Shown piece by piece: positions 1 to 6,980 of a stretch of DNA of 9,938 nucleotides. Origin of the DNA: Thiocapsa sp. UBA6158 (lineage in GTDB: Bacteria; Pseudomonadota; Gammaproteobacteria; Chromatiales; Chromatiaceae); contig NZ_DIUM01000096.1 of NCBI RefSeq assembly GCF_002423035.1, forward strand, positions 27,772-37,709, given 5' to 3'. Each line of letters starts with the position of its first letter. Position 1 is the first letter of the stretch. The position numbers and the translations under genes are program-made. The notes below the pieces were generated by a model. The model ran no database searches. It was not told where the DNA came from and saw nothing but the letters and a program-made list of their open reading frames with translations.

Positions 1-323
1 CCGCCGCCCATGCCGGCGGTGATGAACACCATGTCTGCACCTTCCAGTGCCTCTTGGATGCGATCGCGGTCCTCCATCGCGGAGTTGCGGCCGACCTCGG
101 GGTCCGCCCCCGCGCCCAATCCCTTGGTGATGCCGGCGCCGAGCTGAAGGATGGTCTTCACCTGCGAACTCTTCAACGCTTGAGCGTCGGTGTTGGCGCA
201 GATGAAGTCGACCCCTTCGATGGTCGCGGCGACCATATGGTTGACGGCGTTCCCGCCGCCGCCCCCGACCCCGACGACCTTGATGACGGCACTCTGACTG
301 TGGGTATCCATGAGCTCAAACAT
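1..323 (-). CDS. ftsZ: Cell division protein FtsZ, N-terminal part (cut by window edge)
   Basis: Tubulin-like GTPase that polymerises at midcell into the Z-ring and recruits the divisome in the cytoplasm. The first 107 codons are present. The protein begins MFELMDTHSQSAVIKV, close to the E. coli FtsZ start. The glycine-rich nucleotide loop GVGGGGGNAVNHM is at about residues 18-30, NTDAQAL at 44-50 and GLGAGADPEVGRN at 68-80. The window ends inside the tubulin signature GGGTGTG: ITAGMGG is visible and the rest lies off the left edge. The ATG at 323 is chosen because it gives the family N-terminus and has a GAGGAG Shine-Dalgarno sequence 8 bases upstream. It is the last gene of the cluster in this window, separated from ftsA by a 302-base spacer, so it may have its own transcriptional or post-transcriptional control. 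Identity is certain; completeness cannot be judged. Confidence 0.98.
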   Translation of the reverse strand, partial: MFELMDTHSQSAVIKVVGVGGGGGNAVNHMVAATIEGVDFICANTDAQALKSSQVKTILQLGAGITKGLGAGADPEVGRNSAMEDRDRIQEALEGADMVFITAGMGG

Positions 324-331
324 GCTGTTGT

Positions 332-337
332 CTCCTC
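332..337 (-). promoter_or_regulatory. Shine-Dalgarno sequence of ftsZ
   Basis: GAGGAG on the minus strand, 8 bases before the ATG at 323. It is among the strongest and best-spaced ribosome binding sites in the window, which fits the high FtsZ level known in other bacteria and supports this start. Confidence 0.85.
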
Positions 338-437
338 TCGAATGCGTATGTTGCACGACCTATGAAACCTCGTACGTGCGCGCCACGGCGCGAACGCCCC
401 CCGACACCGCCGCGACGCAAGACGCGCCGTAGCTCGA

Positions 438-454
438 GGCCGCAGGCCGCGGCC
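438..454 (-). repeat. Short GC-rich inverted repeat in the ftsA-ftsZ spacer
   Basis: GGCCGC and GCGGCC form a perfect 6-base stem around a 5-base loop (438-443 with 449-454). On the ftsZ transcript it would form a stable small hairpin about 115 bases before the start codon. No U tract follows, so it is not a standard intrinsic terminator. Confidence 0.55.
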
Positions 455-511
455 CCCCGACCGACGGGGCTTGACCAAACACCCCGTCCCATACTCGCCT
501 TCAACGGGGTG
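455..511 (-). repeat. Overlapping inverted repeats with alternative pairings upstream of ftsZ
   Basis: In coding-strand order there are four alternately complementary segments. Segment 1 (511-504, CACCCCGT) pairs over 8 bases with segment 2 (487-480). Segment 2 (488-482, GACGGGG) can instead pair over 7 bases with segment 3 (469-463, CCCCGTC). Segment 3 (469-465) can pair over 5 bases with segment 4 (459-455, CGGGG). The pairings exclude each other, so the leader RNA could switch between folds. The repeats are read directly from the sequence. A regulatory role is inference, and GC-rich DNA produces such matches by chance fairly often. Confidence 0.45.
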
Positions 512-625
512 AAAGCCTCCGCCGAAAGCATCCGACCGACTCAAACCGCCTCGGCGAGCACCCGCACGTCGTTCGGCAACGCCCGAACAATCAGCGACCG
601 CAACGGGTCAACCGATACGACTTGA

Positions 626-1861
626 TCAAAAGTTGCCCTGGAACCAACTGCGCATCCGCGCCCAAGCACCCCGCAGCCCGGCGGAATCCCCGATCTCCGG
701 ACGCCGCGAGAAGCGGTGCTGACGCGCGTACATCAGCAAGCCCACCCCGGTGGAATAGATCGGATTGTTCACCACCTCGTCCATCCCGATGACGTACTGC
801 GGGACGCCCAGACGCACCGGCATGTGAAAGACCTCCTCGGCCAGCTCGATGAGGCCCTCCATCTTCGAGCTGCCGCCGGTCAACACCACGCCGCCCGCGA
901 CCAGATCCTCGAAACCGCTGCGGCGCAGCTCGTTATGGAGCAGGGTCAGAAGCTCCTCGTAACGCGGCTCGACCACCTCGGCCAAGGTCTGGCGCGAAAG
1001 CCTGCGTGGCGGGCGATCGCCGATGCTCGGCACCTCGATGGACTCGCTGTTGGCCGCCAGTTGCGCCAGCGCGCAGGCATGCTTGACCTTGATCAGCTCG
1101 GCATGCTGCGTCGGCGTGCGCAGCGCGACCGCGATGTCGTTGGTGACCTGATCGCCGGCGATCGGGATCACCGCGGTGTGACGAATCGCCCCGTCGGTGA
1201 AGACGGCGAGATCCGTCGTCCCGCCGCCGATGTCGACGACACAGACGCCGAGCTCCTTCTCGTCGTCGCCGAGCACCGAATAGCTCGAGCTGAGCTGCGC
1301 GAGCACCAGGTCGTCGACCTCGAGCCCGCAGCGCCGGATGCATTTGATGATGTTCTGGGCTGCACTCACCGCACCCGTGACCATGTGCACGCGGGCCTCG
1401 AGGCGCACGCCGCACATCCCGATCGGCTCGCGAATTCCCTCTTGGTCGTCGATGATGAACTCCTGCGGCAGGATGTGCAGGATCTTCTGATCGGCCGGGA
1501 TCGCCACGGCGCGCGCCGCATCGATGACCCGATCGACATCGGCTTGGGTGACCTCGACCTCCTTGATCGCGGTAATGCCGTGCGAGTTGAGGCTGCGCAC
1601 ATGGCTGCCGGCGATCCCGGCATGCACCGAATGAATCTCGCAGCCGGCCATCAGCTCGGCCTCCTCGACCGCGCGCTGAATCGACTGGACGGTCGACTCG
1701 ATGTCGACGACCACGCCCTTCTTCAGACCCCGCGAGGGGTGTGTGCCGATACCGATGATCTCGATCTGGTTGTCGTCCTTGAGCTCGCCGACCAAGGCGG
1801 CGACCTTCGAGGTCCCGATATCCAGGCCCACCAATAGATTCTTGTCGTTACGTCTCGACAT
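626..1861 (-). CDS. ftsA: Cell division protein FtsA, actin-like membrane tether of the Z-ring
   Basis: Actin-fold ATPase (411 residues; E. coli about 420) that binds the FtsZ C-terminal tail, anchors it to the inner membrane and recruits later division proteins. Phosphate-1 motif LDIGTSKVAALVGE lies at about 13-26, the FtsA-specific 1C (SHS2) region at about 85-165, phosphate-2 motif VVDIGGGTTDLAVF at about 208-221, and adenosine motif GGVVLTGGSSKMEGL at about 323-337. The C-terminus ends in an amphipathic helix rich in W, R and F (GAWARMRSWFQGNF, 398-411), the membrane-targeting sequence. Start ATG at 1861 is supported by GAGGA 9 bases upstream and by the MSRRNDKNLLVGLDIG N-terminus. It starts 6 bases after the ftsQ stop, and its ribosome site lies partly inside the ftsQ end, which suggests coupling. 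Nothing is missing. Confidence 0.98.
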   Translation of the reverse strand: MSRRNDKNLLVGLDIGTSKVAALVGELKDDNQIEIIGIGTHPSRGLKKGVVVDIESTVQSIQRAVEEAELMAGCEIHSVHAGIAGSHVRSLNSHGITAIKEVEVTQADVDRVIDAARAVAIPADQKILHILPQEFIIDDQEGIREPIGMCGVRLEARVHMVTGAVSAAQNIIKCIRRCGLEVDDLVLAQLSSSYSVLGDDEKELGVCVVDIGGGTTDLAVFTDGAIRHTAVIPIAGDQVTNDIAVALRTPTQHAELIKVKHACALAQLAANSESIEVPSIGDRPPRRLSRQTLAEVVEPRYEELLTLLHNELRRSGFEDLVAGGVVLTGGSSKMEGLIELAEEVFHMPVRLGVPQYVIGMDEVVNNPIYSTGVGLLMYARQHRFSRRPEIGDSAGLRGAWARMRSWFQGNF

Positions 1862-1867
1862 CCGGTC

Positions 1868-2662
1868 TTATCCTCGTTTGCCGGATCGCGTAGGGCGATC
1901 CGTTGTCGCGCGAGCCTGCGGCTCGGCGTTCGCTGCCCATTTCACGGCGAAACCGTTGCTGTAGCGCAGGTCCACCACCAGCGGCTGACCGGCCGCCTCC
2001 AATTGCGTCGCGCTGGCGATATAGCGCGCAAGCCGCTGATCGACGCCTTCCGTGCCGAGATACAACTCGACCCCCATGACCAGCTCGACACGCCAAGCCC
2101 CGCGCGGATCGACCGAAAGGGTCTGGATCAGATGGCCGATCAACATCAGATCGTCGCGCCACTGCACGTAGCGCTTCACAACCTCGGGCGCACGTCGATC
2201 CTCGCCTTCGAGCAGCGGCAGACCCGCCGGGACCGTACCCGTACCGGGCCGAAAAACGATGCCCTCGGCGGTCACCAGACCGTCGCGATTCCAGCGCGCG
2301 ATCGGGCGGTGCTCCTCGACCGCGACCTGCAGCCGATCCGGCCACACGCGCCGGACGCTAGCGCGCCCGACCCAGGCCAGATCCTCCGCGGCCTGCTTCA
2401 AATCCTTCAGATCCGCCGTCAGGATGCCGCCGCGCAACCGCTCGCTGATGGTCTCCTGCAACAAACGTGACGAATGGTGATGCAGCTCACCCTCGACCTC
2501 GATGATGCGCACCGGCAACAGCTGCGGTTCCCAATGACCGAGCAGCCAAATCCCGCTCGCCATCACCGAGATCAAAAGGAACCCGACCAGAGCAAGCCAA
2601 GGCCCGGAGCGGTGCTCACGCACCTCCACGACCGGGGGGGTGATGCGTGCCGGGTCAGCCAC
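1868..2662 (-). CDS. ftsQ: Cell division protein FtsQ
   Basis: Bitopic inner-membrane divisome protein (264 residues; E. coli 276) that connects early cytoplasmic and late periplasmic division proteins through the FtsQ-FtsL-FtsB complex. It has a short cytoplasmic N-terminus, one transmembrane segment at about 21-43 (PWLALVGFLLISVMASG and onward), a POTRA domain at about 48-118 starting LPVRIIEVEGEL, and the typical VWPDRLQVAVEEHRPIARW stretch at 107-124. The beta domain follows and ends near VVDLRYSNGFAVKW at about 229-242. The chosen start is a GTG at 2662 that overlaps the ddl stop by 8 bases. A GGAG lies 13 bases upstream, which is far, so initiation probably depends on coupling to ddl. 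No other start would keep the N-terminus before the membrane helix with a better site. Identity rests on the POTRA pattern and the ddl-ftsA context. Confidence 0.95.
   Translation of the reverse strand: MADPARITPPVVEVREHRSGPWLALVGFLLISVMASGIWLLGHWEPQLLPVRIIEVEGELHHHSSRLLQETISERLRGGILTADLKDLKQAAEDLAWVGRASVRRVWPDRLQVAVEEHRPIARWNRDGLVTAEGIVFRPGTGTVPAGLPLLEGEDRRAPEVVKRYVQWRDDLMLIGHLIQTLSVDPRGAWRVELVMGVELYLGTEGVDQRLARYIASATQLEAAGQPLVVDLRYSNGFAVKWAANAEPQARATTDRPTRSGKRG
1871..1875 (-). promoter_or_regulatory. Shine-Dalgarno sequence of ftsA
   Basis: GAGGA on the minus strand, 9 bases before the ftsA ATG at 1861. It is embedded in the last sense codons of ftsQ (CGA GGA, then TAA), so ribosomes ending on ftsQ pass over it. 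Confidence 0.75.
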
Positions 2663-3590
2663 GGTCGAGACTCGTCTCCAGGATCCGCCAAACCAGGGTG
2701 TCGAAGTCCAGCCCCGCCACCCGCGCGGCCATCGGCACCAGGCTGTGATCGGTCATCCCGGGCACCGTGTTGATCTCCAGCAGGAACGGCTCGCCGCTCC
2801 CGTCGACCATCAGGTCGACACGACCCCAACCACTCGCACCGGTCGCCTCGAAGGCGTCGAGCGCGAGTCGCTGCAAGCGCGACTCATCCGCTTCGGGCAG
2901 ACCGCAGGGACAGTGATAGCGCGTGCTGTCGGCCCGGTACTTTGCTTCGAAGTCGTAAAAGGCGTGTGGCGTTTCGAGCCGGATCATGGGGAGCGCTTCC
3001 TGTCCGAGCACGGCACAGGTGTATTCGGCCCCCTGAATCCAACGCTCGGCGAGGACCAGTGCGTCGTAACCGCGTGCCGCGCGCCAGGCATCGGCGAGTG
3101 CGGCCCGGTCCTCGACGCGCGCCATCCCGATGCTCGAACCCTCGTGAACCGGCTTGATCATGAGCGGAAAGCCCAACGCCTCGGCACCGGCCAGATCGGC
3201 CTGCGTGCGCAGCAGCACCGAGGCGGCCGTCGGCAGGCCGCAGCCCGTCCAAGCCAGCTTGCAGCGATACTTGTCCATGCCCAGCGCCGAGCCCAGCACA
3301 CCGGAGCCCGTGTAGGGCATCCCGATGGTCTCCAGCGCGCCCTGGATCTGACCGTCTTCGCCGCCGCGCCCGTGCAAAATGATGAAGGCGCGATCGAAGC
3401 CCCCGGTGCGCAGATGCTCCAGAACGCGCTCGTCCGGATCCAGCGCATGGGCGTCGATGCCCTGACGCAGCAAGGCGGCCAGCACGGCACTGCCGCTCTT
3501 GAGCGAGATCTCGCGCTCCGCCGCGCGCCCGCCGAGGAGCACGGCGACCTTGCCGAAGCGAGCGCGCGCCTGAATTTTCTCCGGTGTCAT
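2655..3590 (-). CDS. ddl: D-alanine--D-alanine ligase (DdlB type)
   Basis: ATP-grasp enzyme (311 residues; E. coli DdlB 306) that joins two D-Ala in the cytoplasm for the pentapeptide stem. Visible motifs: LLGGRAAEREISL at 18-30 with the substrate-binding Glu, HGRGGEDG at 73-80, MDKYRCK at 105-111, IKPVHEGSSIGM at 145-156 (catalytic serine loop), FYDFEAKY at 211-218, GRVDLM at 256-261 and LLEINTVPGMT at 270-280 with the metal-binding Glu and Asn. The retained Tyr in the AKY loop fits a D-Ala-D-Ala ligase, not a VanA-type D-lactate ligase. The ATG at 3590 overlaps the murB stop as ATGA and has GGAGAG 5 bases upstream. The open frame extends further upstream, but only as a shadow of murB. Gene ddlB next to ftsQ is the usual gammaproteobacterial arrangement. 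Confidence 0.98.
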   Translation of the reverse strand: MTPEKIQARARFGKVAVLLGGRAAEREISLKSGSAVLAALLRQGIDAHALDPDERVLEHLRTGGFDRAFIILHGRGGEDGQIQGALETIGMPYTGSGVLGSALGMDKYRCKLAWTGCGLPTAASVLLRTQADLAGAEALGFPLMIKPVHEGSSIGMARVEDRAALADAWRAARGYDALVLAERWIQGAEYTCAVLGQEALPMIRLETPHAFYDFEAKYRADSTRYHCPCGLPEADESRLQRLALDAFEATGASGWGRVDLMVDGSGEPFLLEINTVPGMTDHSLVPMAARVAGLDFDTLVWRILETSLDRG

Positions 3591-4459
3591 GGATGCTCTC
3601 CGGCGATTTGTTTGACCTCGGGCACCAGTCTGACGCCCGTGGCGTCCTCGACCCGACGCTGCACCAGGTCGATCAGCTCGCGGATGTCCGCGGCACTGGC
3701 CGCGCCCGTGTTGATGATGAAGTTCGCGTGCTTTTCGGACACCTGAGCACCGCCGATCCGATACCCCTTGAGCCCCTGCGCCTCGATCAAGCGGGCGGCA
3801 TGATCGCCGGGCGGATTGCGGAACACGGATCCGCAGCTCGGCAGCCCCACGGGCTGTGTTTGCGCACGCCGGTGGAGCAGTTCGCGAATCCGGGCCATCC
3901 CCGCCTTGCCGTCGCCGGGAGCAAGCTCCAGCGCGACGTCCAGGAACCACTCGCCGGGTGGTCCGACGACCTCGCGGTAGCCGATCGAGAAATCGGTCGG
4001 CACCCGTTCGCGAATCCGACCGAACCGATCGATGGTCCGCACCGAGACCACATGCGCCCAGGTCTCGCCGCCCCAGGCGCCCGCATTCATCGCGAGCGCG
4101 CCACCCATGGTGCCGGGGATGCCGGCAAGGAACTCGCACCCGACCAGATCGTGCCGCGCCGCGAAACGCGCCACCTTGGCACAGGAGACACCGGACTCGG
4201 CATGAATCCCGGTCGCACCCCGTCGTTCCAACCGGGTCAGACAGGCCTGGGTTTGGATCACCGTGCCGGGAAAACCCGCGTCGTCCACCAGCAGGTTACT
4301 CCCGAGCCCGAGCCACAAGAGCGGCTCCTGCGGGTCGAGCCGCTCCAGGAAGGTGCCCAGATCCGCCGCATCCGTCGGCCGAAAAAAACGGCGCGCAGGC
4401 CCGCCGACCCGCCAACTGGTGTGGCGGGAGAGCGGCTCGCGCTCGCGCAGCTCGCCCAT
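3587..4459 (-). CDS. murB: UDP-N-acetylenolpyruvoylglucosamine reductase MurB (short type II form)
   Basis: FAD-dependent, NADPH-using cytoplasmic enzyme that reduces UDP-GlcNAc-enolpyruvate to UDP-MurNAc, the second committed step of peptidoglycan synthesis. It has 290 residues against 342 in E. coli, the size of type II MurB, which lacks the extra loop of type I. FAD-binding motifs are HTSWRVGG at 13-20, GLGSNLLV at about 51-58 and GIPGTMGGALAMNAGAWG at about 113-130. The YR of FSIGYREV is at 161-162. The proton-donor Ser lies in CGSVFRNPPGDHAARLIE at about 211, and the C-terminal catalytic Glu in LVPEV at about 281. Two tandem ATGs compete. The one at 4459 sits 4 bases after GGAGG; the one at 4462 overlaps the murC stop as ATGA but is only 1 base from GGAGG. 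I prefer 4459. MurB within the dcw cluster between murC and ddl differs from E. coli but is common elsewhere. Confidence 0.97.
   Translation of the reverse strand: MGELREREPLSRHTSWRVGGPARRFFRPTDAADLGTFLERLDPQEPLLWLGLGSNLLVDDAGFPGTVIQTQACLTRLERRGATGIHAESGVSCAKVARFAARHDLVGCEFLAGIPGTMGGALAMNAGAWGGETWAHVVSVRTIDRFGRIRERVPTDFSIGYREVVGPPGEWFLDVALELAPGDGKAGMARIRELLHRRAQTQPVGLPSCGSVFRNPPGDHAARLIEAQGLKGYRIGGAQVSEKHANFIINTGAASAADIRELIDLVQRRVEDATGVRLVPEVKQIAGEHP
3596..3601 (-). promoter_or_regulatory. Shine-Dalgarno sequence of ddl
   Basis: GGAGAG on the minus strand, 5 bases before the ddl ATG at 3590, inside the last codons of murB. It decides this start against the much longer upstream open frame. 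Confidence 0.7.
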
Positions 4460-5889
4460 CATGCCTCCGACCGGGCCATCAAGCTCGGCAGACGCGCCGC
4501 CAAGCCGCCGATGTCGCCGGCACCCATCACCAGCACCATATCCCCGTCGAGCACCAGATTGTCCAAAAGTCCCGGAACCTCGTCGATCGCCTGTGCGAAG
4601 ACCGGATCCAGCTCGCCGCGCGTGCGGATCGCACGGCTCAATGCACGCCCGTCGGCACCCGCGATCGGCGCCTCGCCGGCTGGGTAGACCTCGCACAAGA
4701 CCAGCGCGTCCGTGCTGGACAAGACCGCCACGAAGTCCTCGAACTGCTCCTGCGTCCGCGTATACCGATGGGGTTGGAAGACTAGGACCAGCCGGCGTCC
4801 GGGCCAACCGGCACGCGCGGCCGCCAAGGTGGCCGCGATTTCGCGCGGATGGTGACCGTAGTCGTCGACCAAGAGGAGTCGGCGACCGCGCATGTCCGTC
4901 AGCTCGCTCATCATGAAGCGGCGCCCGACCCCTTCGAACCGGGACAGGGCACGCGCGATCGCCTCCTCTTCGACACCCAGCTCGAGCGCGACGCTGATGG
5001 CGGCCAGGGCGTTCAACACGTTGTGCCGACCGGGCAGATTCAGATCGATCTCCAGCGGCGACTCGAGATCCCGCGCCTCGACGCGGAAACGGGTGCGCAT
5101 GCCGTCCTGACGAATTTCGACCGCGCGCACGTCGGCCTCCGCGCGCGTGCCGTAGGTCCGCACCGGGCGCGGTACCGTCTCGATCAAGGCACGGATCTCG
5201 TCGTCGTCGATACAGAGCACCGCTAGCCCGTAGAAGGGCAAATGATGCAGGAACTCCGTGAAGGTGCTACGCAACCGATTGAAGTCGTTGCCGTAGGTGC
5301 GCATGTGATCGGCATCGATATTGGTGACGATCGAGATCATGGGCTGCAGATAGAGGAAGGAAGCATCGCTCTCGTCGGCCTCGGCGACCAGATATTTGGT
5401 CGTCCCCAGCTTGGCATTGGCTCCCGCACTGTTGAGCCGACCGCCGATCACGAAGGTCGGGTCGAGCCCGCCCTCGGCGAGGATGCTGGCCACCAGGCTC
5501 GTGGTCGTCGTCTTGCCGTGCGTCCCGGCCACCGCCACACCGTAGTAGAAACGCATCAGCTCGGCGAGCATCTCGGCGCGCCGCACGATCGGGATGCGCC
5601 CAGCTCTGGCCCCTTGGATCTCGGGATTGGTTTCGTCGATCGCGCTCGACACCACGACGGCGTCCGCATCCGCGACCTGCTCGGCCCGGTGACCGATGAA
5701 GATCTCGACACCCAACCCTTTGAGACGACGCGTCGCATCGCTCTCGCGCAGATCCGACCCCGCGACCTCGTAGCCCAGATTAGCCACCAGCTCGGCGATG
5801 CCGCTCATCCCGGAGCCACCGATCCCCACAAAGTGGAGTCGGCGAACCCGACCCATCCGGGCGGCGGTATGTTGAAGGTGTGCGTTCAT
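4459..5889 (-). CDS. murC: UDP-N-acetylmuramate--L-alanine ligase MurC
   Basis: Cytoplasmic ATP-dependent Mur ligase (476 residues; E. coli 491) that adds L-Ala to UDP-MurNAc. N-terminal domain: HFVGIGGSGMSGIAE at about 19-33 (UDP-binding loop). Central domain: P-loop AGTHGKTTTT at 121-130, EADESDASF at about 170-178 and NIDADHM at 190-196. C-terminal domain: HNVLNALAA at about 289-297, VDDYGHHP at 341-348 and FQPHRYTRT at 371-379. HFVGIGG and DDYGHHP separate MurC from MurD, MurE and MurF. The ATG at 5889 overlaps the murG stop as ATGA and has AGAGG 10 bases upstream. A TTG at 5910 would add seven residues (MLRGRRS) and is less likely. The TGA stop abuts the tandem ATGs of murB. Confidence 0.98.
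   Translation of the reverse strand: MNAHLQHTAARMGRVRRLHFVGIGGSGMSGIAELVANLGYEVAGSDLRESDATRRLKGLGVEIFIGHRAEQVADADAVVVSSAIDETNPEIQGARAGRIPIVRRAEMLAELMRFYYGVAVAGTHGKTTTTSLVASILAEGGLDPTFVIGGRLNSAGANAKLGTTKYLVAEADESDASFLYLQPMISIVTNIDADHMRTYGNDFNRLRSTFTEFLHHLPFYGLAVLCIDDDEIRALIETVPRPVRTYGTRAEADVRAVEIRQDGMRTRFRVEARDLESPLEIDLNLPGRHNVLNALAAISVALELGVEEEAIARALSRFEGVGRRFMMSELTDMRGRRLLLVDDYGHHPREIAATLAAARAGWPGRRLVLVFQPHRYTRTQEQFEDFVAVLSSTDALVLCEVYPAGEAPIAGADGRALSRAIRTRGELDPVFAQAIDEVPGLLDNLVLDGDMVLVMGAGDIGGLAARLPSLMARSEA
4464..4468 (-). promoter_or_regulatory. Shine-Dalgarno sequence of murB, deciding between two ATGs
   Basis: GGAGG on the minus strand, inside the last codons of murC. It is 1 base from the ATG at 4462 and 4 bases from the ATG at 4459, so the second ATG is the more likely initiator. 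Confidence 0.6.
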
Positions 5890-6980
5890 CGACCGGCGAC
5901 CTCTAAGCAAGCAGCCGCAATCCGTCCCGCGGCATCCGGCTGCGCGCGCCCGCGGGCCGCATCGGCCATCGCCGACAGGATCTCGCGATCGCCCAGCAAT
6001 TCATGGAGCAGCGCGGTCAAATCGGCAACGGTCAGATCGCGCTGAATCACAAGTCGCGCCGCGCCGACATCGGCGAGATAGCGGGCATTGCCGACCTGAT
6101 GGTCGTCGACCGCAAACGGATAAGGCACCAAGACCGAGGCGACGCCGGCGGCGGCCAGCTCCGAGACGGTGAGCGCGCCGGCACGGCAGACGACCAGGTC
6201 GGCCCAACCGTAGGCCTCGGCCATGTCGTTGATAAAGGGAACGACCTCGGCCGCGACACCGACCGCCCGATAGCCCGCCCGCGCGGTCTCGAGCGTGCGC
6301 TCGCCGGCCTGATGGCGCACGCTCGGACGCCGCTCCGCCGGCAGCCCCGCCAGCGCGGCGGGGACCATCTCGTTGAGGACCTGAGCCCCGAGCGATCCGC
6401 CCAGAATCAGCAGTCGAGCCGGCTCGGCAGCCCCTTCCGTGCGGCGCCGGGCCAGGCGCTCGCGCGGCGGCGGCAGATCGACGATCGCGCGGCGCACCGG
6501 ATTTCCGCAAGCCTGCGCACCACGGACACCCGGGAAGCTCCCGGGAAATGCCTCGAACACCCGTGTCGCGATCCGCGCCAACCACTGATTGGTCATCCCG
6601 GGCACGAAGTTCTGCTCATGGATCACCAGCGGCAGACCCAACACCCGAGCGGCCAAGCCACCGGGTCCGGAGACGAATCCACCCATCCCCAAGACCACCG
6701 AGGGACGACGTCGACGCAGGATCCGTGCAGCCTGCCAGAGTGCAACCGCAATCTTGAAGGGGGCGCCGAGGATCTGAGCGACCCCCTTGCCGCGCAGTCC
6801 TTCAATGCGGATCCACTCCATCTCCAAGTCGTGCTCGGGCACCAGACGCGACTCCATCCCGTGACGCGTGCCGATCCAGAAGACACCCACACCCTGCTCG
6901 CGCAAACGCTCGGCGACCGCAAGCGCGGGAAAGACATGGCCGCCGGTTCCCCCGGCCATGATGGCTACGCTCGCACCCAT
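5886..6980 (-). CDS. murG: Lipid II-forming N-acetylglucosaminyltransferase MurG
   Basis: GT-B glycosyltransferase (GT28 family, 364 residues; E. coli 355) on the cytoplasmic face of the inner membrane. It transfers GlcNAc from UDP-GlcNAc to lipid I to make lipid II. G-loop 1 AGGTGGHVFPALAVAE lies at 9-24, LGMGGFVSGPGG (second glycine-rich loop) at about 97-108, and HEQNFVPGMTNQWLA at 121-135. In the C-terminal domain, GGSLGAQVLNE is the third glycine loop at about 184-194, and CRAGALTVSELAAAG at 255-269 with VPYPFAVDDHQ at 275-285 forms the UDP-GlcNAc site. The ATG at 6980 is chosen because GGAGG lies 5 bases upstream and the N-terminus MGASVAIMAGGTGGH matches the family; the longer open frame upstream is a shadow of ftsW. 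It overlaps the ftsW end by 16 bases. Confidence 0.98.
   Translation of the reverse strand: MGASVAIMAGGTGGHVFPALAVAERLREQGVGVFWIGTRHGMESRLVPEHDLEMEWIRIEGLRGKGVAQILGAPFKIAVALWQAARILRRRRPSVVLGMGGFVSGPGGLAARVLGLPLVIHEQNFVPGMTNQWLARIATRVFEAFPGSFPGVRGAQACGNPVRRAIVDLPPPRERLARRRTEGAAEPARLLILGGSLGAQVLNEMVPAALAGLPAERRPSVRHQAGERTLETARAGYRAVGVAAEVVPFINDMAEAYGWADLVVCRAGALTVSELAAAGVASVLVPYPFAVDDHQVGNARYLADVGAARLVIQRDLTVADLTALLHELLGDREILSAMADAARGRAQPDAAGRIAAACLEVAGR
5900..5904 (-). promoter_or_regulatory. Shine-Dalgarno sequence of murC
   Basis: AGAGG on the minus strand, 10 bases before the ATG at 5889, inside the end of murG. It supports this ATG over the TTG at 5910, which would lie upstream of it. Confidence 0.6.

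Larger units (their letters stand above)
324..625 (-). other. ftsA-ftsZ intergenic spacer, 302 bases, probable ftsZ control region
   Basis: This is the only long gap in an otherwise packed cluster. In E. coli the same spacer is only some tens of bases long. On the coding strand it is very GC-rich and holds several inverted repeats (listed separately) and the ftsZ Shine-Dalgarno site. A TTGACC hexamer at 611-606 could be a -35 element, but I see no good -10 box at the right distance. ATA-containing hexamers near 345-365 are also weak. No convincing promoter can be called by eye, and no intrinsic terminator is visible because no hairpin is followed by a T run. Short ORFs crossing it have strongly arginine-rich composition and look like chance ORFs of high-GC DNA. 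Confidence 0.6.

Noticed and set aside
387..398. GGCG-TTCG-CGCC mini-hairpin in the spacer as a terminator.
   Set aside because: The stem has only 4 pairs with no T run, so it cannot be called a terminator.
362..625. Plus-strand 87-codon frame filling the ftsA-ftsZ spacer.
   Set aside because: It is on the strand opposite all genes, rich in Pro, Arg and Thr, has no Shine-Dalgarno site and no recognisable domain.
716..1837. Long plus-strand open frame (373 codons) opposite ftsA.
   Set aside because: It is antisense to a certain FtsA, is rich in His, Asp and Arg, has no recognisable motif, and arises from the codon bias of high-GC DNA.
2640..3746. Long plus-strand open frame (368 codons) opposite ddl.
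   Set aside because: Antisense shadow of ddl and the end of murB, with no domain and biased composition.
3584..4687. Long plus-strand open frame (367 codons) opposite murB and the end of murC.
   Set aside because: It mirrors murB in another frame, and no family is recognisable.
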